DNA of 64,000 nucleotides. It comes from Prosopocoilus inquinatus (lineage: Eukaryota; Arthropoda; Insecta; Coleoptera; Lucanidae). The notes beneath the pieces are model-generated. The model worked only from the letters and a program-made list of their open reading frames with translations, searched no databases and had not been told where the DNA came from. The stretch lies in assembly GCA_036172665.1 (NCBI GenBank), contig JAYKNF010000065.1, positions 46,938 through 110,937 on the forward strand, read 5' to 3'. This document shows positions 40,816-53,576 of this stretch, piece by piece; position 1 is the first letter of the stretch; each line of letters starts with the position of its first letter. A program made the position numbers and the translations under genes.

Positions 40816-41060
40816 TACATCACAGGAACAACGCTAATACGTGTTGTTTCGTTGAAAACTATTTCCAGTTTCTGCTGCGTCCGAAATCTTTGTATCTCAC
40901 ATCAGAGTTACTGGAGTCCATCCAAACGTCAAATAACATGATAGATGAGTAAAACTATTTCCAGCTTGTGCTGCGTCCGAAAATTTCGTATCTCACATCA
41001 GAGTTACTGGAGTCCATCCAAACGTCAAATAACATGTTAGATAAGTAAGGATCGTTTAGA
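40816..41060. repeat. 53-bp deletion, copy 4
   Basis: A full monomer plus 96-bp remnant with the same junction, at 40952/40953. It lies 27.8 kb from the nearest other copy and is again followed by an M then an N with GCTGCCTCCG. The whole neighbourhood, not just the deletion, has therefore been copied. Confidence 0.95.
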
Positions 41061-44000
41061 TACATCACAGGAACAACGCTAATGCGTGTTGTTTCGTTTA
41101 AAACTATTTCCAGCTTCTGCTGCGTCCGAAAATTTAGTATCTCACATCAGAGATACTGGAGTCCATCCAAACGTCAAGTAACATGATAGATGAGTAAGGA
41201 TCGATTAGATACATCACAGGAACAACGCTAATACGTGTTGTTTCGTTGAAAACTATTTCCGGCTTCTGCTGCCTCCGAAATCTTTGTATCTCACATCAGA
41301 GTTACTGGAGTCCATCCAAACGTCAAATAACATGATAGATGAGTAAGGATCGATTAGATACATCACAGGAACAACGCTAATGCGTGTTGTTTCGTTTAAA
41401 ACTATTTCCAGCTTCTGCTGCGTCCGAAAATTTCGTATCTCACATCAAAGTTACTGGAGTCCATCGAAACGCCAAATAACATGATAGATGAGTAAGGATC
41501 GATTAGATACATCACAGGAGCAACGCTAATGCGTGTTGTTTCGTTTAAAACTATTTCCAGCTTCAGCTGCGTCCGAGAACTTCTTATCTCACTTCAGAGT
41601 TACTGGAGCCCATCCAAACGCCAAATAACATGATAGATGAGTAAGGATCGATTAGATACATCACAGGAACAACGATAATACGTGTTGTTTCGTTCAAAAC
41701 TATTTCCAGCTTCTGCTGCGTCCGAAAACTTTGTATCTCACATCAGAGTTACTGGAGTCCATTCAAACATCAAATAACATGATAGATGAGTAAGGATCGA
41801 TTAGATACATCACAGGAACAACGCTAATGCGTGTTGTTTCATTTAAAACTATTTCCAGTTTCTGCTGCGTCCGAAAATTTCGTATCTCACATCAGAGTTA
41901 CTGGAGTCCATCGAAACGCCAAATAACATGATAGATGAGTAAGGATCGATTAGATACATCACAGGAACAACGCTAATGCGTGTTGTTTCGTTTAAAACTA
42001 TTTCCAGCTTCTGCTGCGTCCGAAAATTTCGTATCTCACATCAAAGATACTGGAGTCCATCGAAACGCCAAATAACATGATAGATGAGTAAGGATCGATT
42101 AGATACATCACAGGAACAACGCTAATGCGTGTTGTTTCGTTTAAAACTATTTCCAGCTTCAGCTGCGTCCGGGAACTTCGTATCTCACTTCAGAGTTACT
42201 GGAGCCCATCCAAACGTCAAATAACATGATAGATGAGTAAGGATCGATTACATACATCACAGGAACAACGCTAATGAGTGTTGTTTCATTTAAAACTATT
42301 TCCAGCTTGTGCTGCGTCCGAAAATTTCGTATCTCACATCAGAGTTACTGGAGTCCATCGAAACGTCAAATAACATAGTAGATAAGTAAGGATCGATTAG
42401 ATACATCACAGGAACAACGCTAATACGTGTTATTTCGTTCAAAACTATTTCCAGCTTCTGCTGCGTCCGAGAACTTTGTATCTCACATCAGAGTTACTGG
42501 AGTCCGTTCAAACGTCAAATAACATGATAGATGAGTAAGGATCGATTAGATACATCACAGGAACAACGCTAATACGTGTTGTTTCGTTGGAAACTATTTC
42601 CAGCTTCTGCTGCGTCCGAAATCTTTGTATCTCACATCAGAGTTACTGGAGTCCATCCAAACGTCAAATAACATGATAGATGAGTAAGGATCGATTAGAT
42701 ACATCACAGGAACAACGCTAATACGTGTTATTTCGTTTAAAACTATTTCCAGCTTCTGCTGCGTCCGAAAACGTCTTACCTCACATCAGACTTACTGGAG
42801 TCCATCCAAACGTCAAATAACATGTTAGATAAGTAAGGATCGTTTAGATACATCACAGGAACAACGATAATGCGTGTTGTTTCTTTTAAAACTATTTCCA
42901 GCTTCAGCTGCGTCCGAGAACTTCGTATCTCACTTCAGAGTTACTGGAGCCCATCCAAACGTCAAATAACATGATAGATGAGTAAGGATCGATTACATAC
43001 ATCACAGGAACAACGCTAATGCGTGTTGTTTCATTTAAAACTATTTCCAGCTTGTGCTGCGTCCGAAAATTTCGTATCTCACATCAGAGTTACTGGAGTC
43101 CATCCAAACGTCAAATAACATGATAGATGAGTAAGGATCGATTAGATACATCACAGGAACAACGCTAATACGTGTTGTTTCGTTTAAAACTATTTCCAGC
43201 TTCTGCTGCGTCCGAAAACGTCTTACCTCACATCAGACTTACTGGAGTCCATCCAAACGTCAAATAACATGTTAGATAAGTAAGGATCGTTTAGTTACAT
43301 CACAGGAACAACGCTAATGCGTGTTGTTTCGTTTAAAACTATTTCCAGCTTCTGCTGCGTCCGAAAATTTAGTATCTCACATCAGAGATACTGGAGTCCA
43401 TCCAAACGTCAAATAACATGATAGATGAGTAAGGATCGATTAGATACATCACAGGAACAACGCTAATACGTGTTGTTTCGTTGAAAACTATTTCCGGCTT
43501 CTGCTGCGTCCGAAATCTTTGTATCTCACATCAGAGTTACTGGAGTCCATCCAAACGTCAAATAACATGATAGATGAGTAAGGATCGATTAGATACATCA
43601 CAGGATCAACGCTAATGCGTGTTGTTTCGTTTAAAACTATTTCCAGCTTCCGCTGCGTCCGAAAATTTCGTATCTCACATCAAAGTTACTGGAGTCCATC
43701 GAAACGCCAAATAACATGATAGATGAGTAAGGATCGATTAGATACATCACAGGAGCAACGCTAATGCGTGTTGTTTCGTTTAAAACTATTTCCAGCTTCA
43801 GCTGCGTCCGAGAACTTCTTATCTCACTTCAGAGTTACTGGAGCCCATCCAAACGCCAAGTAACATGATAGATGAGTAAGGATCGATTAGATACATCACA
43901 GGAACAACGCTAATACGTGTTGTTTCGTTCAAAACTATTTCCAGCTTCTGCTGCGTCCGAGAACTTTGTATCTCACATCAGAGTTACAGGAGTCCATTCA

Positions 44001-46871
44001 AACATCAAATAACATGATAGATGAGTAAGGATCGATTAGATACATCACAGGAACAACGCTAATGCGTGTTGTTTCATTTAAAACTATTTCCAGTTTCTGC
44101 TGCGTCCGAAAATTTCGTATCTCACATCAGAGTTACTGGAGTCCATCGAAACGCCAAATAACATGATAGATGAGTAAGGATCGATTAGATACATCACAGG
44201 AACAACGCTAATGCGTGTTGTTTCGTTTAAAACTATTTCCAGCTTCTGCTGCGTCCGAAAATTTCGTATCTCACATCAAAGTTACTGGAGTCCATCGAAA
44301 CGCCAAATAACATGATAGATGAGTAAGGATCGATTAGATACATCACAGGAACAACGCTAATGCGTGTTGTTTCGTTTAAAACTATTTCCAGCTTCAGCTG
44401 CGTCCGAGAATTTCGTATCTCACTTCAGAGTTACTGGAGCCCATCCAAACGTCAAATAACATGATAGATGAGTAAGGATCGATTACATACATCACAGGAA
44501 CAACGCTAATGAGTGTTGTTTCATTTAAAACTATTTCCAGCTTGTGCTGCGTCCGAAAATTTCGTATCTCACATCAGAGTTACTGGAGTCCATCGAAACG
44601 TCAAATAACATAGTAGATAAGTAAGGATCGATTAGATACATCACAGGAACAACGCTAATACGTGTTATTTCGTTCAAAACTATTTCCAGCTTCTGCTGCG
44701 TCCGAGAACTTTGTATCTCACATCAGAGTTACTGGAGTTCGTTCAAACGTCAAATAACATGATAGATGAGTAAGGATCGATTAGATACATCACAGGAACA
44801 ACGCTAATACGTGTTGTTTCGTTGAAAACTATTTCCAGTTTCTGCTGCGTCCGAAATCTTTGTATCTCACATCAGAGTTACTGGAGTCCATCCAAACGTC
44901 AAATAACATGATAGATGAGTAAGGATCGATTACATACATCACAGGAACAACGCTAATACGTGTTGTTTCGTTTAAAACTATTTCCAGCTTCTGCTGCGTC
45001 CGAAAACGTCTTACCTCACATCAGACTTACTGGAGTCCATCCAAACGTCAAATAACATGTTAGATAAGTAAGGATCGTTTAGATACATCACAGGAACAAC
45101 GCTAATGCGTGTTGTTTCTTTTAAAACTATTTCCAGCTTCAGCTGCGTCCGAGAACTTCGTATCTCACTTCAGAGTTACTGGAGCCCATCCAAACGTCAA
45201 ATAACATGATAGATGAGTAAGGATCGATTACATACATCACAGGAACAACGCTAATGCGTGTTGTTTCATTTAAAACTATTTCCAGCTTGTGCTGCGTCCG
45301 AAAATTTCGTATCTCACATCAGAGTTACTGGAGTCCATCCAAACGTCAAATAACATGATAGATGAGTAAGGATCGATTAGATACATCACAGGAACAACGC
45401 TAATACGTGTTGTTTCGTTTAAAACTATTTCCAGCTTCTGCTGCGTCCGAAAACGTCTTACCTCACATCAGACTTACTGGAGTCCATCCAAACGTCAAAT
45501 AACATGTTATATAAGTAAGGATCGTTTAGATACATCACAGGAACAACGCTAATGCGTGTTGTTTCGTTTAAAACTATTTCCAGCTTCTGCTGCGTCCGAA
45601 AATTTAGTATCTCACATCAGAGATACTGGAGTCCATCCAAACGTCAAATAACATGATAGATGAGTAAGGATCGATTAGATACATCACAGGAACAACGCTA
45701 ATACGTGTTGTTTCGTTGAAAACTATTTCCGGCTTCTGCTGCGTCCGAAATCTTTGTATCTCACATCAGAGTTACTGGAGTCCGTTCAAACGTCAAATAA
45801 CATGATAGATGAGTAAGGATCGATTAGATACATCACAGGAACAACGCTAATACGTGTTGTTTCGTTTAAAACTATTTCCAGCTTCTGCTGCGTCCGAAAA
45901 CGTCTTACCTCACATCAGAGTTACTGGAGTCCATCCAAACGTCAAATAACATGTTAGATAAGTAAGGATCGTTTAGATACATCACAGGAACAACGATAAT
46001 GCGTGTTGTTTCTTTTAAAACTATTTCCAGCTTCAGCTGCGTCCGAGAACTTCGTATCTCACTTCAGAGTTACTGGAGCCCATCCAAACGTCAAATAACA
46101 TGATAGATGAGTAAGGATCGATTAGATACATCACAGGAACAACGCTAATGCGTGTTGTTTCGTTTAAAACTATTTCCAGCTTCTGCTGCGTCCGAAAATT
46201 TCGTATCTCACATCAAAGTTACTGGAGTCCATCGAAACGCCAAATAACATGATAGATGAGTAAAGATCGATTAGATACATCACAGGAGCAACGCTAATGC
46301 GTGTTGTTTCGTTTAAAACTATTTCCAGCTTCAGCTGCGTCCGAGAAATTCTTATCTCACTTCAGAGTTACTGGAGCCCATCCAAACGCCAAATAACATG
46401 ATAGATGAGTAAGGATCGATTAGATACATCACAGGAACAACGCTAATACGTGTTGTTTCGTTCAAAACTATTTCCAGCTTCTGCTGCGTCCGAGAACTTT
46501 GTATCTCACATCAGAGTTACTGGAGTCCATTCAAACATCAAATAACATGATAGATGAGTAAGGATCGATTAGATACATCACAGGAACAACGCTAATGCGT
46601 GTTGTTTCATTTAAAACTATTTCCAGTTTCTGCTGCGTCCGAAAATTTCGTATCTCACATCAGAGTTACTGGAGTCCATCGAAACGCCAAATAACATGAT
46701 AGATGAGTAAGGATCGATTAGATACATCACAGGAACAACGCTAATGCGTGTTGTTTCGTTTAAAACTATTTCCAGCTTCTGCTGCGTCCGAAAATTTCGT
46801 ATCTCACATCAAAGTTACTGGAGTCCATCGAAACGCCAAATAACATGATAGATGAGTAAGGATCGATTAGA
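41061..46871. repeat. Last A-N mosaic before the switch, 39 units
   Basis: Thirty-nine in-phase monomers: M N A B C D A E F G H I J K L M N A B C D A E F G H L J K L M N, then L J A B C D A. The series A B C D A E F G H occurs twice (41359 and 43594), 15 monomers apart. Shared rare marks tie it to 15337-19210. A single G-to-T change at 45510 makes TATATAAG; this is treated as chance. Confidence 0.82.
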
Positions 46872-47020
46872 TACATCACAGGAACAACGCTAATGCGTGT
46901 TGTTTCGTTTAAAATTATTTAAAGCTTCAGCTGCGTCCGAGAATTTCGTATCTCACTTCAGAGTTACTTGAGTCCATCGAAACATCAAATAACATGTTAG
47001 ATAAGTAAGGATCGATTAGA
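46872..47020. repeat. Junction monomer between two HOR neighbourhoods
   Basis: The 5' part matches the E-like monomer at 52385, sharing the rare TTATTTAAAGCTTCAG. The 3' part matches the monomer at 53428, sharing TTGAGTCCATCGAAACATC and ATGTTAG. The two parents are seven monomers apart in the 52.4-53.6 kb region, so this monomer equals a clean seven-monomer (1043 bp) deletion of that order. The crossover falls in TCAGAGTTACT at 46958-46968, which both parents share. Confidence 0.85.
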
Positions 47021-48808
47021 TACAGCAAAGGAACAACGCTAATACGTGTTGTTTCGTTTAAAACTATTTCCAGTTCCTGCTGCGTCCAAAAACTTTGTAT
47101 CTCACATCAGACTTACTGGAGTAATTCCAAACGTCAAATAACATGTTAGATAAGTAAGGATCGTTTAGATACATCACAGGAACAACGCTAATACGTGTTG
47201 TTTCGTTCAAAACTATTTCCAGCTTCTGCTGCGTCCGAGAACTTTGTATCTCACATCAGAGTTACTGGAGCCCATCCAAACGTCAAATAACATGATAGAT
47301 GAGTAAGGATCGATTAGATACATCACAGGAACAACGCTAATACGTGTTGTTTCGTTTAAAACTATTTCCAGCACCTGCTGCGTCCAAAAATTTCGTATCT
47401 CACATCAGAGTTACTATAGTCCATCGAAACGTCAAATAACATGATAGATGAGTAAGGATCGATTAGATACATCACAGGAACAACGCTAATACGTGTTGTT
47501 TCGTTCAAAACTATTTCCAGCTTCTGCTGCGTCCAAAAACTTTGTATCTCTCATCAGAGTTACTGGAGTCCGTCCAAACGTCAAATAACATGATAGATGA
47601 GTAAGGATCGATTAGTTACATCACAGGAACAACGCTAATATGTGTTGTTTCGTTTAAAACTATTTCCAGCTTCTGCTGCGTCCAAAAACTTTGTATCTCA
47701 CATCAGAGTTACTGGAGTCCATCCAAACGTAAAATAACATGATAGATGAGTAAGGATCGATTAGATACATCACAGGAACATCGCTAATGCGTGTTGTTTC
47801 GTTTAAAACTATTTCCAGTTTCTGCTGCGTCCGAAAACATCGTATCTCAAATCAGAGTTACTTGAGTCCATCGAAACGTCAAATAACATGTTAGATAAGT
47901 AAGGATCGATTAGATACAGCAAAGGAACAACGCTAATACGTGTTGTTTCGTTTAAAACTATTTCCAGTTCCTGCTGCGTCCAAAAACTTTGTATCTCACA
48001 TCAGACTTACTGGAGTCCTTCCAAACGTCAAATAACATGTTAGATAAGTAAGGATCGTTTAGATACATCACAGGAACAACGCTAATACGTGTTGTTTCGT
48101 TCAAAACTATTTCCAGCTTCTGCTGCGTCCGAGAACTTTGTATCTCACATTAGAGTTACTGGAGCCCATCCAAACGTCAAATAACATGATAGATGAGTAA
48201 GGATCGATTAGATACATCACAGGAACAACGCTAATACGTGTTGTTTCGTTTAAAACTGTTTCCAGCCCCTGCTGCGTCCAAAAATTTCGTATCTCACATC
48301 AGAGTTACTATAGTCCATCGAAACGTCAAATAACATGATAGATGAGTAAGGATCGATTAGATACATCACAGGAACAACGCTAATACGTGTTGTTTCGTTC
48401 AAAACTATTTCCAGCTTCTGCTGCGTCCGAGAACTTTGTATCTCACATCAGAGTTACTGGAGTCCATTCAAACGTCAAATAACATGATAGATGAGTAAGG
48501 ATCGATTAGATACATCACAGGAACAACGCTAATGCGTGTTGTTTCGTTTAAAACTATTTCCAGCTTCTGCTGCGTCCGAAAACGTCGTATATCACATCAG
48601 ACTTACTGGAGTCCATCCAAACGTCAAATAACATGTTAGATAAGTAAGGATCGTTTAGATACATCACAGGAACAACACTAATGCGTGTTGTTTCGTTTAA
48701 AACTATTTCCAGCTTCTGCTGCGTCCGAAAATTTCGTATCTCACATCAGAGATACTGGAGTCCATCCAAACGTCAAATAACATGATAGATGAGTAAGGAT
48801 CGATTAGA
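47021..48808. repeat. Six-monomer HOR, two runs
   Basis: The first six monomers are ACAGCAAAGG, CGTTCAAAAC with GAGAAC, CAGCACCTGCTG, TATCTCTCATCAG, TAGTTACATC with ATATGTG, and ACATCGC. The same six recur at 53577-54469. A second run (47915-48808) starts again at ACAGCAAAGG and passes through the CAGCCCCTG monomer (48213) to ACAACACTAATGCG, equal to the first half of the 12-mer that follows. Confidence 0.82.
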
Positions 48809-50596
48809 TACAGCAAAGGAACAACGCTAATACGTGTTGTTTCGTTTAAAACTATTTCCAGTTCCTGCTGCGTCCAAAAACTTTGTATCTCACATCAGAC
48901 TTACTGGAGTCCTTCCAAACGTCAAATAACATGTTAGATAAGTAAGGATCGTTTAGATACATCACAGGAACAACGCTAATACGTGTTGTTTCGTTCAAAA
49001 CTATTTCCAGCTTCTGCTGCGTCCGAGAACTTTGTATCTCACATTAGAGTTACTGGAGCCCATCCAAACGTCAAATAACATGATAGATGAGTAAGGATCG
49101 ATTAGATACATCACAGGAACAACGCTAATACGTGTTGTTTCGTTTAAAACTGTTTCCAGCCCCTGCTGCGTCCAAAAATTTCGTATCTCACATCAGAGTT
49201 ACTATAGTCCATCGAAACGTCAAATAACATGATAGATGAGTAAGGATCGATTAGATACATCACAGGAACAACGCTAATACGTGTTGTTTCGTTCAAAACT
49301 ATTTCCAGCTTCTGCTGCGTCCGAGAACTTTGTATCTCACATCAGAGTTACTGGAGTCCATTCAAACGTCAAATAACATGATAGATGAGTAAGGATCGAT
49401 TAGATACATCACAGGAACAACGCTAATGCGTGTTGTTTCGTTTAAAACTATTTCCAGCTTCTGCTGCGTCCGAAAACGTCGTATATCACATCAGACTTAC
49501 TGGAGTCCATCCAAACGTCAAATAACATGTTAGATAAGTAAGGATCGTTTAGATACATCACAGGAACAACACTAATGCGTGTTGTTTCGTTTAAAACTAT
49601 TTCCAGCTTCTGCTGCGTCCGAGAATTTCGTATCTCACATCAGAGATACTAGAGTCCATCCAAACGTCAAATAACATGATAGATGAGTAAGGATCGATTA
49701 GATACATCACAGGAACAACGCTAATGCGTGTTGTTTCGTTTAAAACTATTTCCAGCTTCTGCTGCGTCCGAAAATTTCGTATCTCACATCAGAGATACTG
49801 GAGTCCATCCAAACGTCAAATAACATGATAGATGAGTAAGGATCGATTAGATACATCACAGGAACAACGCTAATACGTGTTGTTTCGTTTAAAACTATTT
49901 CCAGCTCCTGCTGCGTCCAAAAACTTCGTATCTCACATCAGAGTTACTAGAGTCCATCGAAACGTCAAATAACATGATAGATGAGTAAGGATCGATTAGA
50001 TACATCACAGGAACAACGCTAATGCGTGTTGTTTCGTTTAAAACTATTTCCAGCTTCTGCTGCGTCCGAAAATTTCGTATCTCACATCAGAGATACTGGA
50101 GTCCATCCAAACGTCAAATAACATGATAGATGAGTAAGGATCGATTAGATACATCACAGGAACAACGCTAATACGTGTTGTTTCGTTTAAAACTATTTCC
50201 AGCTCCTGCTGCGTCCGAAAACGTCGTATATCACATCAGACTTACTGGAGTCCATCCAAACGTCAAATAACATGTTAGATAAGTAAGGATCGTTTAGATA
50301 CATCACAGGAACAACACTAATGCGTGTTGTTTCGTTTAAAACTATTTCCAGCTTCTGCTGCGTCCGAAAATTTCGTATCTCACATCAGAGATACTAGAGT
50401 CCATCCAAACGTCAAATAACATGATAGATGAGTAAGGATCGATTAGATACATCACAGGAACAACGCTAATGCGTGTTGTATCGTTTAAAACTATTTCCAG
50501 CTTCTGCTGCGTCCGAAAATTTCGTATCTCACATCAGAGATACTGGAGTCCATCCAAACGTCAAATAACATGATAGATGAGTAAGGATCGATTAGA
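48809..50596. repeat. 12-monomer HOR, copy 1 (1788 bp)
   Basis: The monomers in order are marked ACAGCAAAGG, ACATTAGAG, CAGCCCCTG, CGTTCAAAAC, ACGTCGTATATC, ACAACACTAATGCG with GAGAATTTCG, GATACTGGAG, CTCCTGCTGCGTCCAAAA, GATACTGGAG, CTCCTG with ACGTCGTATATC, ACAACACTAATGCG with GATACTAGAG, and a last one with TTGTATCG. The next copy follows directly. Confidence 0.88.
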
Positions 50597-52384
50597 TACA
50601 GCAAAGGAACAACGCTAATACGTGTTGTTTCGTTTAAAACTATTTCCAGTTCCTGCTGCGTCCAAAAACTTTGTATCTCACATCAGACTTACTGGAGTCC
50701 TTCCAAACGTCAAATAACATGTTAGATAAGTAAGGATCGTTTAGATACATCACAGGAACAACGCTAATACGTGTTGTTTCGTTCAAAACTATTTCCAGCT
50801 TCTGCTGCGTCCGAGAACTTTGTATCTCACATTAGAGTTACTGGAGCCCATCCAAACGTCAAATAACATGATAGATGAGTAAGGATCGATTAGATACATC
50901 ACAGGAACAACGCTAATACGTGTTGTTTCGTTTAAAACTGTTTCCAGCCCCTGCTGCGTCCAAAAATTTCGTATCTCACATCAGAGTTACTATAGTCCAT
51001 CGAAACGTCAAATAACATGATAGATGAGTAAGGATCGATTAGATACATCACAGGAACAACGCTAATACGTGTTGTTTCGTTCAAAACTATTTCCAGCTTC
51101 TGCTGCGTCCGAGAACTTTGTATCTCACATCAGAGTTACTGGAGTCCATTCAAACGTCAAATAACATGATAGATGAGTAAGGATCGATTAGATACATCAC
51201 AGGAACAACGCTAATGCGTGTTGTTTCGTTTAAAACTATTTCCAGCTTCTGCTGCGTCCGAAAACGTCGTATATCACATCAGACTTACTGGAGTCCATCC
51301 AAACGTCAAATAACATGTTAGATAAGTAAGGATCGTTTAGATACATCACAGGAACAACACTAATGCGTGTTGTTTCGTTTAAAACTATTTCCAGCTTCTG
51401 CTGCGTCCGAGAATTTCGTATCTCACATCAGAGATACTAGAGTCCATCCAAACGTCAAATAACATGATAGATGAGTAAGGATCGATTAGATACATCACAG
51501 GAACAACGCTAATGCGTGTTGTTTCGTTTAAAACTATTTCCAGCTTCTGCTGCGTCCGAAAATTTCGTATCTCACATCAGAGATACTGGAGTCCATCCAA
51601 ACGTCAAATAACATGATAGATGAGTAAGGATCGATTAGATACATCACAGGAACAACGCTAATACGTGTTGTTTCGTTTAAAACTATTTCCAGCTCCTGCT
51701 GCGTCCAAAAACTTCGTATCTCACATCAGAGTTACTAGAGTCCATCGAAACGTCAAATAACATGATAGATGAGTAAGGATCGATTAGATACATCACAGGA
51801 ACAACGCTAATGCGTGTTGTTTCGTTTAAAACTATTTCCAGCTTCTGCTGCGTCCGAAAATTTCGTATCTCACATCAGAGATACTGGAGTCCATCCAAAC
51901 GTCAAATAACATGATAGATGAGTAAGGATCGATTAGATACATCACAGGAACAACGCTAATACGTGTTGTTTCGTTTAAAACTATTTCCAGCTCCTGCTGC
52001 GTCCGAAAACGTCGTATATCACATCAGACTTACTGGAGTCCATCCAAACGTCAAATAACATGTTAGATAAGTAAGGATCGTTTAGATACATCACAGGAAC
52101 AACACTAATGCGTGTTGTTTCGTTTAAAACTATTTCCAGCTTCTGCTGCGTCCGAAAATTTCGTATCTCACATCAGAGATACTAGAGTCCATCCAAACGT
52201 CAAATAACATGATAGATGAGTAAGGATCGATTAGATACATCACAGGAACAACGCTAATGCGTGTTGTTTCGTTTAAAACTATTTCCAGCTTCTGCTGCGT
52301 CCGAAAATTTCGTATCTCACATCAAAGTTACTGGAGTCCATCGAAACGCCAAATAACATGATAGATGAGTAAGGATCGATTAGA
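50597..52384. repeat. 12-monomer HOR, copy 2
   Basis: The first eleven monomers (1639 bp) look identical to 48809-50447 by eye. The twelfth differs: it is an A-type monomer with CATCAAAG and CGAAACGCC, which leads into the A-N style segment that follows. The homology therefore ends at a monomer boundary or inside monomer twelve. Confidence 0.88.
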
Positions 52385-53576
52385 TACATCACAGGAACAA
52401 CGCTAATGCGTGTTGTTTCGTTTAAAATTATTTAAAGCTTCAGCTGCGTCCGAGAATTTCGTATCTCACTTCAGAGTTACTGGAGCCCATCCAAACGTCA
52501 AATAACATGATAGATGAGTAAGGATCGATTACATACATCACAGGAACAACGCTAATGAGTGTTGTTTCATTTAAAACTATTTCCAGCTTGTGCTGCGTCC
52601 GAAAATTTCGTATCTCACATCAGAGTTACTGGAGTCCATCGAAACGTCAAATAACATAGTAGATAAGTAAGGATCGATTAGATACATCACAGGAACAACG
52701 CTAATACGTGTTATTTCGTTCAAAACTATTTCCAGCTTCTGCTGCGTCCGAGAACTTTGTATCTCACATCAGAGTTACTGGAGTCCGTTCAAACGTCAAA
52801 TAACATGATAGATGAGTAAGGATCGATTAGATACATCACAGGAACAACGCTAATACGTGTTGTTTCGTTGAAAACTATTTCCAGTTTCTGCTGCGTCCGA
52901 AATCTTTGTATCTCACATCAGAGTTACTTTAGTCCATCCAAACGTCAAATAACATGATAGATGAGTAAGGATCGATTAGATACATCACAGGAACAACGCT
53001 AATACGTGTTATTTCGTTTAAAACTATTTCCAGCTTCTGCTGCGTCCGAAAACGTCTTACCTCACATCAGACTTACTGGAGTCCATCCAAACGTCAAATA
53101 ACATGTTAGATAAGTAAGGATCGTTTAGATACATCACAGGAACAACGCTAATGCGTGTTGTTTCGTTTAAAACTATTTCCAGCTGCTGCTGCGTCAGAAA
53201 ATTTCGTGTCTCACATTAGAGTTACTGGAGTCCATCGAAACGTCAAATAACATAGTAGCTAAGTAAGGATCGATTAGATACATCACAGGAACAACGCTAA
53301 TACGTGTTGTTTCGTTCAAAACTATTTCCAGCTTCTGCTGCGTCCAAAAACTTTGTATCTCACATCAGAGTTACTGGAGTCCATCCAAACGTAAAATAAC
53401 ATGATAGATGAGTAAGGATCGATTAGATACATCACAGGAACATCGCTAATGCGTGTTGTTTCTTTTAAAACTATTTCCAGCTTCTGCTGCGTCCGAAAAC
53501 ATCGTATCTCACATCAGAGTTACTTGAGTCCATCGAAACATCAAATAACATGTTAGATAAGTAAGGATCGATTAGA
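52385..53576. repeat. Return of E-F-G-H-I monomers
   Basis: An E-like monomer with TTATTTAAAGCTTCAG is followed by F, G, H and I as in the first 47 kb. After these come a CAGCTGCTGCTG monomer (53130), a CCAAAAAC monomer (53279) and an ACATCGC monomer (53428). This segment preserves the seven-monomer length missing at 46872. Confidence 0.82.

Larger units (their letters stand above)
37240..41060. repeat. Block Q copy 3 with truncated end
   Basis: The order is A B C D, a hybrid A/E, then F G H I J K L M N M N A B C D, then L M C H H and the fourth 96-bp truncated monomer. It equals copies 1 and 2 except that A and E are fused into one monomer at 37836. Its tail (L M C H H plus truncated monomer) resembles 12559-13250 with one added M. 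The first A monomer has AGGAGCAAC, normally a mark of B. Confidence 0.83.

Noticed and set aside
45508..45515. TATATAAG, resembling a TATA box
   Set aside because: It comes from one base change in a single monomer (GTTAGATAAG to GTTATATAAG) with no gene downstream, so chance is sufficient.
46908..46930. TTTAAAATTATTTAAAGCTT as an inserted element or integration site
   Set aside because: It is in phase and has the normal monomer length. It is a variant of the usual AAAACTATTTCCAGCTT and recurs 37 monomers later at 52421.
53190..53202. CTG trinucleotide expansion
   Set aside because: Only three units (CTGCTGCTG) occur, made by one base change next to the normal CTGCTG. It is the same in two other monomers and is not expanded.
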